From NCBI GenBank assembly GCA_025267735.1, contig CM046298.1:31781264-31845263 (forward strand): a DNA stretch of 64,000 bases, read 5' to 3'. The first letter of the stretch is position 1. Each line of letters begins with the position of its first letter. This DNA comes from Mactra quadrangularis (lineage: Eukaryota > Mollusca > Bivalvia > Venerida > Mactridae). A program made the position numbers and the translations under genes. Under the pieces are notes generated by a model. The model saw only the letters and a list, made by a program, of their open reading frames with translations. It was not told the DNA's origin and did no database searches. Below are positions 11,701 through 23,700 of this stretch, in pieces.

Positions 11701-14700
11701 TTGATTATGTTCACGTATTTCGTACAAAATTTAACATCGCTTTATATTGCGAGTTACTGCTGTTTTAGTGTTATTATGGTCAATAAATATACTATTTAAC
11801 ATACATTTTCTAAAAGCCGAATGAACAAGCTTTAGTATGGTATATTATTCATCTCAACTGTCATGTTAGATTTTATACACTGAATAAGTTTTTCTTATGA
11901 CAAATTTTTCAATAATTTCATCGTGGTTATCATTCTTGATATTTTCTCCGCCGAATGAAATATTTAGCCGCAGATTAAACTTGCGTACCGAATATCTGTT
12001 AGATGTTAAACGTTTGATTTTGAACAAAATCATTCCCTTTCGTAAATCTTATCTTGCACGTATGATAAGTCATGTTATATTTGATAAGTAAAGTGTAAGA
12101 AAATAATGCAAATAAAAACAGAATAATCATGGTTCATGTTATAAAATTAACTTGTATTTTAGATCAACTTCCGGGTATAGAAAGACAGCGGAACCAAATT
12201 GTTTTCGCGAAAACATTTTTTTACGCAAACAACAAATTATTATGTGAAGGACTTTTGTAACAAAACTAGCTCATTTAACATGTTTAATAATATGCTTTCA
12301 TAAATATCAAGTTTGTTTGAATAAAAACCATATCGTATTTATGTAACAGGTGGTAACGAATATGTAAAAATGAAAAATCAAGTTGTTTCCGCTATCTATC
12401 TTTACCCGGAAGTTGGTCTTAAATGCGGAGAAAATATCAAGATTAATTACCACGCTGAAAGAAATGTCATAAGATAAACTTATACAGTTTATAAAAACCA
12501 ACATAACAATGTATCATGTATAAAATTAAAGCTTGTCCATTCGACTTTTTGAAAATGTATATAAAATGGTATATTTACCAGTCACAACAACACCAAAAAC
12601 AGCAGTAACTTACAATATACATGTAAAATGGTATTAAAATTTGCACGAAGTACGTAAACTTTACCAACGCTTACGCTCTTTTTTTCAACCACTAATAAAA
12701 CAATTCGTGCTGATGTAATCGTCCATGTTTTCTCTTTATTTTGATATAAATTATCATTGATTTTTATGCAGATCTGTAACAAATATTGAGAGAAGTATTT
12801 AAATCTGCACATTTAATTTGAATCCCGAGTAAACATTCTAAACTTGAAAGATATGTATTAAATTATTCAATGTTTAATATGAATTACCATTGTTCTATAT
12901 CCATATTTGCAGCAAATTTGAAATTTAAGATAAGTCCTATCTGTACATTTAATCCAACGCCGAGTAGGGTTCGGATAAAAATTGAAGAGCATATTCCTAA
13001 TAAAACTCGTTCAGTGTGAAATTTTGCCACGATCTGGTAGAAGTATTATATACCAAATGAAAACTTGCTCATTCAGCTTCACGAAAACGGGTGATAAAAA
13101 GCATAGTTTTAGCGTCACAAGAACTAGCAGTAACTTGTAAAACTTTTTGGAAAAACACAGGGATACTAAATCTACAAGATTTTTTTAAAGTTTTATTATA
13201 GATTATTATCTTTAGCCGTAGTCTTTCACGCCTATTTAATACATACATGTAAAACCCTAGATTTTTTAAACATATTCGATGCAAATATTGACATCATAAA
13301 CAGGCGCTATCTGTACGTTTAACTAAGTACTCTGTGTTGAGAGTTCAAACGAAAATTGAAAAACTGTTCGTAATAAAACTCATCCAGCGTAAAATACTTA
13401 AATGAGCCTGTATCAGAATTATATACCTAATGAAAGCTTGTTTATTCATCTTTACAAAAATGGGCACTACAAAGCATACTTTTCATTCATAACGTCACAA
13501 GTATCAGCAGTAACCTCTGATTGCAAGGGACGTTTTTTAAAAAATCACTTAAATTTTAGCATCCCAAAACGAATGTATAATATGTATATATATTTTTAAA
13601 CAGTCAAGTACGTACAATGTTGTTTGTAGCTGAGTTCTTTCATTCTTCATTCTTATTTAGATAAATGTTACGTCATAGCTTTTTTAAACACTGTTGGAAA
13701 ACATTGGCATCAAAAATAGGCCCTATATGTATGTACAATATGGACCTTCGCGTAGAAATTCAAATGAAAAAAAATGTTGTTTATAAAACTAATATAGTGT
13801 CAGAAAAAACAAGAGGAACTAGTAGCAGTATTATATACCAAATGAAAGCTTGTTCATTCAGCTTTCAGAAAATGGGTATTTTATGGCGTATGTTTTGATC
13901 ATATTGTCGCAAGAATCAGCAGTAACTTGCGGTAGCGTAGGGCATTTTTTGTAAAAAAGTACATACCAAACAAGAATATTGAATATATTTCTTAAAGCAC
14001 TTCGATCACTCAATGAAGCCATATTTTTCATTCTTTATGGTTATTTTTATACATTGCATATACATGTAATACCGTTGATATTATTACAAATACGTTGCAA
14101 ATATTGTCATCAAAAGTAGGTCCTTCTGTACGTTTGTATCAGTTCCCTGTGCAGAGAATTCAAATAAAAATTGAAAAACTACTTGTAATATAACTCATCT
14201 AGTGTAATCTACTTACACAAACTTGTAGCAGTATTATATACCAAATGAAAGCTTATTCACTTAGCTTTACGAGAATGAGTAGCAAATGACACAGTTTTCG
14301 ATCATAGCGACACAAGAACCAGCAGTAACTTCTGATTACGAGGGTTATTTTTTGTAAAAATATGTTTACATTTGTATTTTACTAACCCAATAGAACTCAT
14401 CCAGTGTAAATAACTTACACGAACTTGTAGCAGTATTATATACCAAATGAAAGCTTGTTAATGCAGCTTTCAGAAAATATGTAATTTATGGCCAATGTTT
14501 TGGTCATATTGTCGCAAGATCCAGCAGTAACAAGAGGTAGCGTAGGACATTTTTTTTGTTAAAAGGTATCTACCAAACAAGAATATTGAATATATTTCTT
14601 GAAGCTCTTCGATCACTTAATGAAGCCGTATTTTTCATACTTCATGGTAATTTTTATACATTGCATAAACATGTTATTGCCGTTGATATTGTTACAACTA

Positions 14701-17700
14701 CGTTGCAAATATTGCCATCAGAGATAGGTTCTTCTGAACGTATAAATCAGTTCTCTGTGTAGAGAATTCAAATAAAAATTGAAAAACTGTTCGTTATATA
14801 ACTCATCCATAGTTAAATACTAACACGAACTTGTAGCAGTATTATATACCAAATGAAAGCATGTTAATTTTACTTTACGAATATGTGTAATTTATGGCAT
14901 ATGTTTCGGTCATATTGTCGCAAGAACCAGCAGTAACTTGCGGTAGCGTAGGACATTTTTTGTAAAAAAGTACCTACCAAACAAGAATATTGAATATATT
15001 TCTTGAAGCACTTCGAACACTTAATGTAGCCGTATTTTTCATCTTTTTTGGTTATTTTCATACACTGCATTTACTCTTTATGCCGTTGATATTGTTACAA
15101 ATACTTAGCAAATATTACCATCAGAGAAAGGTCCTTCTGTACATTTGAAACAGTTCTCTGTGTAGAGAAATCAAATAAAGATTGAAAAACTGTTCGTTAT
15201 ATAACTCATCCAGAGAAAATTACTATCACGAACTTGTAGCAGTATTTTATACCAAATGAAAGCTTGTTCATTAAGCTTTTAGAAAATGGGTATTTTATGG
15301 CATATGTTTTGGTCATATTGTCGCAAGAACCAGCAGTAACTTGCGGTAGCGTAAAACATTTTTTTGTCAAAAATGTACATACCAAACAAGAATATTGAAT
15401 ATATTTCTTGAAGCACTTCGATCACTCAATGTAGCCGTATGTTTTCATTCTTCATGGTTTTTATGCATTGCATATCCATGTTATGCCGTTGATATTATTA
15501 CAAATACGTTGCAAATATTGACATCAGAGATAGGTCGTTCAGTACGTTTGAATCAGTTCTTTGTGTAGAGAATTAAAAAAAATGAAAAACTGTTCGTTAT
15601 ATAACTTATCCAGAGTTAAATACTTACACAAACTTGTAGCAGTATTATATACCAAAAGAAAGCTTGTTCATTCAGCTTTCCGAAAATGGGAAGTAAATGG
15701 CATATTTCATGGTCATAGTGTCACAAGAACCAGCAGTAACTTGTGATCGTGTAGAACATTTTTTGTAAATTAATCATGGATATAAACCTAACAAGAAAAA
15801 ACATGTATATAATTATCCAAGTCTTCGGATCACTAAATGTGTTTCTTCATTCTACTTCTTTATTTAGCTGCAGCAGTGGCGTATTGGTTAGCATGTCTGA
15901 CTTCGAATCCGAACCCTATACATGAGTTGTCAGTCTCGTGGTAGGGTATTATAGTAGGAAGAGCTGGATGTCGTATATACATTTTATAACCTAAATGTGT
16001 GTTGAATGCGACGTTAAACCCAATTAAAACAAACAAACTTTTTTTATTTTCATATTTCATAGTATTGATTTTAACATATCCCACATCCTAAATTGGCTCT
16101 ATATGTTCTTTTTTTAATTTTGGACCTTATAGAGAATTCAAACATATAACTTTTATGATCTGAGAATTCTGAGAGGCAAAATAAAGAATAATTTGCTAGA
16201 ATGATACAGCAGTCTGCAACAGTACTGCCCTACTGCTGAAAATTCTAACAGTAAGGTTTTACTGCCGAAAATTCTAACAGTAATGCTGTACTGCCGAAAA
16301 CTCAAGCAGTAAGGCTTTACTGCTGTACTGCCGAAAAATTCTAGCAGTAAGGCTGTACTGCTATACTGCCGAAAAGTCTGGCAGTAGGGCTGTACTGCTG
16401 GCAGTATGGCTGTACTGCTGTACTGCCGAAAATTCTGGCAGTAGGGCTGTACTGCTGTACTGCTGTACTGCTGTTACTGCTGTCTTCACATACATACCGT
16501 ACGGGCGCCCTGCGGTCAAGCTCCGCAAGGACCTGTACAAACTCTTGCGTGTCCGTACGGACTGTTACACTTTTACCAGGGTCCGTGAGATTAGCCCAGG
16601 ATACACATTTCAGTTTCAGAGTCAAATCATGAAAAAAATCATGGCCGAGTATGGATTAAACATGTATATCCTCCAGCTATGGCTATGTTCAGGTGTGTTG
16701 TTTTGTACCATGTGCGTACCGTCACCTTAATAGGCATGGCTTCCTTGGTTTAAGATTGTCTGCACGTATGGGTTCGTAACAAGCGGCGAAGCCACTATTT
16801 TATGGGATTGAGGCATTATATCTGACTCATGCCCGGGCATAACTGAAATATCTTGACTGAAAACCTATCATACCGCACAAACAGATCTACCGGATCATAA
16901 ACATAGTATCCAAAAATCACAAATGTAAGACAGCAATAATTTTAACTCATAAAATTATTGTGAAATTATTAATGTTTTGAGTCTTTTGAGTGTTGAGAAA
17001 AACAATAGGGCTGTGGATCGTTGAGCTAGTGGCAATGCGATCCCAACCATGATTTATATGTATCGATTCACAAAATGAACCATGAATCACTTGTTAATGG
17101 AGAAGCATAAAGGAATTCATGTAATAACAAACATAATTGAAGAATTATAGAAGCTTTTACTATTTGGAAAACTATGTACTCCAAACATTTCTTTTATTAT
17201 TGTTTATTTTCCGATTTATTCTGTAGTGAAGTGGTGTGCATAGTACTTACGTAAATAAAAGGTTTGAGTTTTCACTTGTAGTGCGGCTCGTTTTAATTGA
17301 TAATTAAGCTGATAATGTTCTTTATTGTTTTTCTAAAAATAGATCGTGATCTGACGATTTCGGACGTGACAAATATTCATACTCGATTTTCTGGTCGAGA
17401 TCGTGAATAACCAAGTACTCGGATACTCGCAGCAGCCCTAAAAAACAAACCATCTCAGAATAAGAAATATTTAAATATGCCTTTTGACATCATAGTTAAT
17501 AAGCATTATATTAATTCAACTTTTCATACAACACTTGTGTAATGATGATTATCCTGATAAAAAATTGTAAATGTCAAATGTTAGACAATGATAGATGTAA
17601 CACTTGTTATCATGAAATTATTCATAGTCTGTACCTATCATCAGATCCATAGGTTATCTATGTCTCTGCTATCATGTGATAAAGAAATGGAATCTTAAAT

Positions 17701-20700
17701 TGATTGTTGCGAATATTGATGGAGCTATTGTGTCAATTTCGATCAATCATGATCATAATTCATGACAACAGAACAAGTCACCAGTTGAATGAAAGTTATC
17801 ATAGCATGTCAAATCTGTATTTTTTTCTCTGAAATTATTCTTGTTTTCATAAGAATAACTGTTTAACTAAATGATACATTATCAAATATATACTTTAAAC
17901 TAACAACCTCACCACCTTTTATTAACTTTGCATTTTTTTTACATTCAGGTTACAGTTGAATTAAAATGTACATTTTTGACAATAAATGATGTAGATACTA
18001 TTAACCAACAATTTGAAGCTGAAGTTTTTGTACAAGCTAAATGGGAAGAGCCAATATTGCAACAAACTTTGTTTGGAACCAAAGATAAGGTACTGCTTGT
18101 AGTTAAACAAGAAGTAGATTTTAGGTTAATGAAAAAATAAAAGTTAAAATTGTAAGCATTTAAGAAATAACATCAAGAATATTGATCATGAAAATAATGA
18201 CTTGTTGATTCTCATATAAATGGGAGGTAAAAAATTTCTCTCATTAAATCTATTTTGTCAGATAGTTTCAATTCACTGTATGTGATAATGTGAACTAAAA
18301 AGAAGTCTATGAGTACATGTGTAACATTTTGCAGGAACATGCTTTTGTTTTTTAACACTTAAAACTGTATTGAGAGCCTATGAAATGTCATGTGTATGAT
18401 TTTTTGCATACACTGGAAATTAATTTATTCCCTTGCTGTGTATTCAGAACTTATTCAATTGTTAAGGAAAGAGGTCCAATACAAAATAACCTCATTTTCT
18501 ATGATTATACAAATTATCTCCCTTTGTAAGATTATAGCAAATTGTCTCCCTTTTTCATTTGAAATATCTTATTTTCAGGAGGTGGAAGATGTAGATAAAT
18601 TAATTCCTTGGGATCCTAAATTGATTGTAATGAATATTGATGGAGCCTTTGTTTTAAATCGTAAAACCTATGATATTAGATTTCATGAACCAGGCTATCA
18701 ATATCCTGTTGTTATACAACTGTGGAGATTCAAAGGATTCTTTAAAGAAAATCTGGAACTTGAACATTTTCCTGTTGATGTACAGGTTTGTGCTTCACTT
18801 ATAGTTTGATATGATGCTTAACACATTTGACCACAAATGTTTCGTTCATATCACAATGGTCAGTGGTCCTCATTGTCTGTGATCAGGCCTATACCTCTGG
18901 ACACAAGCTTCAATTCAAGAACTAATTATATACGCTTGCCAGTGAATGACAAATGCTTCATTTGGCACAGAGTTAGATGAAAGAAATGCTGTTGAAAATA
19001 TTTCATTATTGTCCAGGAATCAAACCCAAGATCCTTGGATTGATAGTGAGATGTGCTTCTTGTTGAGCTTACTGGCACTCTTTGTGTGCCTCATATTTTA
19101 ATCTTGAAAATTTATATTTTCTTCTAAGCTCTGCTTAAATGTCCTTATTAAATATTGAATAGTTTGACGATCAAAAGGACGTCATGCATATTAAATATCC
19201 TTACATGTAAAAATATTTACAATGGTAGCCTTCAGCAATTGTTTTGTGGCTCTGAAGTTTGACATTTCAACCAGATGAAAGCAATTTGCTCTACAGGTAA
19301 TAAAACTTAAAACAAAACTGTTTTCTTAATTTCAGGATTTAACAATATCTTTATCAACAGAGAGGTCAGATAAAGAAGTAGAATTGATAGAAGACCAAAC
19401 AACACTGAGTTCTATCAATACTAAAGCATTCATGGACCAAGAATGGGATCTTTATAAACATATAGAAACTTCTAGAGATTTTACTACTGTTGAATATTGT
19501 AGTTCTACAGTTCATCCTATATTACATGCTCAATGTAGAGTTGCTAGAAGAATGGGATATTTTGTCTGGAATATCATCTTTATTATGGTAATCTTGAAAG
19601 TTTATTTTGTTCTCTGTATCTTTAAAACAAATGACCCTTCTATGGACTAATTATAAATCCATTTACGATTAACTAACAAATTCAATGTATGGTCTAGGAT
19701 AAGTGTGCATGTGGATGTTTTCAGGAAGTTCAGGATTTTTGAGACCTTGGAATTGGTATTTTTCTAAATGTATACTGCTAAAATCCTGAAAATTAGGAAT
19801 TTCTGGATTTTGAAAATGTTGAGCTCTTACTAATGGAAATATTACTTTATCTTTTCCCCATAAAGGGATAGCAGTCTCATTATGACTCCATTTATGTTAT
19901 AATGTATGATACAGATGATATCATCTTTATTATGGTAATGTTAGAGTTAATTTTTTCTTTCCATGTTCTGTAAAACAAAAGGCTCTACTATGGACTAATA
20001 ATAAATACATTTGCCTTAAGCTAAAGAATTTTAATGGCTGCCATTTGTTTTGCCAACATATGGTCTAAAATTAGAGTGGCAAATTTCAGAACTGATACAG
20101 AAATGCAGGATTACTGGGACCACGGAAAGGATATTTTTCTTAACATATACTGATGAATTCTTGAAAAACAGGAATTTTGAGATTTTGATTTTTTAAACTC
20201 ATGTCTGAGTTTTACTGTGTCTTTTCCAATGATGGGAAAGCAGTGTCATTATGACTCCATTTCTTTTGTTATGTATGATACTGCATTTGGCTAACATATC
20301 GTATAACAATATGTATAACAATGATACAGATTTTTATGAAGATAAATCATTTAACTATTAAATCTTATGACCTTATAATAGTCTGTGCATTTGATATGAA
20401 AATAGTTCTCTCAAACTGCCTCTCAGGCATTCAGCCATGACTTATTTGCGAATTGTGGTTGACCCAGCAAAGTATTAAGTTGCCCAAACCAACACCTGGC
20501 TGTCCCAGTCAACAGGACAACTATTCATTTTACAGATTCTCATTTCTGTATCTGTAACTCAGATTTTACTGCAGTATAGTGGGTAGTGTAGTACACATGA
20601 AAACTAAAACTTGAGGTAGACATACCCTCTAAGGTTCAGAATTTTATATGTTTCAGTTGTTGATCATCAGTTTGACATTTGCCGGTTATACTATAGAATT

Positions 20701-23700
20701 CTTCAATCCTGATCGAATCAATATGACCATTACACTATTCCTGACTGCAGTAGCATTCAAACTTGTAGTAAAACAAAGTTTACCCACCATTTCTTATTTG
20801 ACATACTTGGTAAGTGATTATAATTCTAATTTTATAACTCTTTCATCACTATTTTGCTTTCAGTTATTAATTATAAGCTTGACATTTGCGGCATATTCCA
20901 TAGATTTCTACGATGCCTCAAGAATAACTGTAACCATCACATTGTTCCTTACTGCTGTGGCATTTAAACTGGTAGTGAAACAGAGTTTGCCTACAATATC
21001 CTACCTAACTTATCTAGTAAGTGTATGGAGTGTTTTTAATTTAAAACATCAAAATTTGTTGCTGACTGAACATAGTTTTTCTTTTGATATTATTTGAGCT
21101 GAAGTCAATCACAAATCAAAATAGTGATGGAAGATATTATAGAACAGTTTACTATATTATGTTTAATTATACCCCCGCTTCGAAGAAGAGGGGGGTATAC
21201 TGTTTTACCCTTGTCCGTGCGTGCGTGCGTCCGTCCGTCCGTTACAAAATTTCCGTCGCAGTTTTCTCAGCAACTATAACATGCAGCAGCCTAATACTTT
21301 GCATATTGCTTCATCCCATAGTCCCATGTGGTGTAAAGCGATTTCATGCTCCTTGCTCATCTACTTCCTGTTTGTCGCATATTTTTAGATTTTGGCGGGG
21401 GTATCACTAGTGAGCATTAGCTCACAGATTTACTTGTTTTACTTTAGCAAAAAAATAATGTCATGTTAAGTATTCTTATTTAAATGCTTTTACTTTTATT
21501 CTTTCATGTATGAAGAGTAGAAGAATTTACTAAAGTTTTATTTTATTTTGCATAAATTCATTATTCAGAATTGTGCAACATCTTTATGAACACACTCTTT
21601 TTTATTTTAACATAAATTTTTTTTTATCTCATTCACAAAATAAAGCAATAGTTTGTTTGTTTGGGTTTTACGGCGCACCAACACAAAAAGGTCATATCGC
21701 GCCGAAAGCAATCAATGATACTATTAATTCTAACGAAATTAATGATGTAAAGCTCTCAAATCAATAGTAACTAACTATAAGAAAGACTATATATATCTAT
21801 TTCACTTTTTAAGTTTAAGTAAATATATATGTTTTTTAAACTTCAGGATGTGTATGTCATTGCTGCCCTCATATTTCTGGGTCTTCAAGCAGCACAGAAT
21901 GCCATGGTGAATGCTCTAGGTCACTTCATGAAAGACTATGAAGTTCAATACTATGACAAATGGTCCATGGTACTGATGGCGGTCATTCTGATTATATTTC
22001 ATATCATATTTGCTCTGTACATATACAGAACGGTAAGAGTTTTTCTGTTCAAATACTATAGCATAAGTCTATCATTGTATACCGAGTTATTTGTTACTAA
22101 TTGATATTACGAAAAATGGCTCTTAAGTCTGCAAATTTGCATCAGTGTGGGGCAATTACTGTTCAGTTAAGACGACCAAGAAAAGGAATTAGTAAATTTC
22201 TCTTGTTTTTGTTGGGTGACATACCCAACAGGTACTGTAGGTGGCTTAATTATTTAGGCTTGTGTGACTTTGTTTTATTTGTGATTGGTTTTTCAAATCA
22301 AAACATGTTTCTTAATATAAATAATATTGTACTCAGTTTTCACTTGATCTTACATTGAAAGTTGTATTTATCCAAATGTGTAGCCTTGTTAAATGAACTT
22401 GTTATTATTACTTTAATTACCAAGGTTTATTCAACAGATTCTAAATTAGTTTAGAATTTTACTCATCTGATTTGGTAGTATTAAGGATGATGGATAGCAA
22501 TCACTAGTCAGTTAGTTTCATGAGTGAAAGTTTAAGTAAATATTGACGCTAGAGGCAACTATTCATTAAATTAAATAATTTAAATACTAACTGGCTAGAA
22601 GCTAAGTATGTTTGAATATGGAACAGTTGTTAGCTTGTTAGTTTTGTCTTCAGAACTTTATGAACCCATGATCTATCGTAATTTCAAACCAATCTCTCAT
22701 GAAATTATTGGATGTTTTATGCAGATTATGACTATGTTACAATTTACCCTTTTCTTGGAATAGCCTCTTCTTTAAGTTTCAAATACTGAAACACAAGTCG
22801 GGGTAAAAATTAGGACTTGAAAGTCAATTACTTTATTATGCTAAGTTCTGTTCTGTCAAAACATAATGGTTTAGGTATTACAACCATGTTACATTCTACA
22901 TGATGTAGAATTAATCATTTGTTCTTCCATTCTATAGGCATCCAAACGTAGAAGAATTATGAAGGAAAAGGACAGACTCTATGTAGTAAGTCATTTAATA
23001 CTATCAAAGTATTGTTGCAAGTACATATCATTTAAGACTTTGTGTTGAACTCAAAATTATGAACATTGAGCTTAAAAAAACTGTTAAATCATGAGCTACT
23101 TCAAAATTGTCATGAACTAAAAAATTATCATTACTCCAATTACCCAGGCCATTGATAATCAAGCATATTAAAAAAACACATTTTTATTGCCTTATTACTT
23201 TAACTTAAGTTGTTTTTGTGACAGAATCTCCCTTTGAATACCCTGTACTGAATATTTACATTATAAGCTATTACGCAATCTGACTGAATTCTTACTGAAA
23301 TCATAGTTAACTCTCTGATCTAAAACTGACATGTAAAAGTCTGTATATATTAGAATTCCAATTTCCAAAAATTGCTGTCCAAATATGAGCCAATCAGTGA
23401 TCATGTTTCCATCCACAATTGTTATAAAACATAGCCATCTACATAGTTGCTGAAAACAGGGATCTTTATAAACATGTAGGCCAGGCCTTAATTAGTTTAA
23501 GGAAAATCATTCAGATGGTCATTGTAGTATGGTAGTAGTCAGATCATACAATAAAGATCACTATCAGGCCAAGTTCAATAATCATGTATGTGTATGAAAG
23601 CTCACAGAAAATATTACATGACTGTACAATGATAAATGTTATGGCGATGTAAATGACATCTTTATTTACAGTCAAAGAGAGAATTTGTTGAGAAATTTGG

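Larger units (their letters stand above)
6546..16510. mobile_element. ~10-kb imperfect palindrome with terminal inverted repeats inside intron 2 of the channel gene
   Basis: Reading inward from each end, both arms have the same order: an end sequence containing GTACGG and ATGTATGTGAAGACAGC, a CAGCAGTACAG minisatellite, a SINE, then an array of ~404-bp units. The arms meet near 12290. The left arm is ~5.7 kb and the right ~4.2 kb. Arms differ by many substitutions and indels, so this is not a simple assembly duplication. No transposase was seen. It may be a composite of inverted satellite arrays or a non-autonomous element with giant inverted repeats. Confidence 0.8.
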
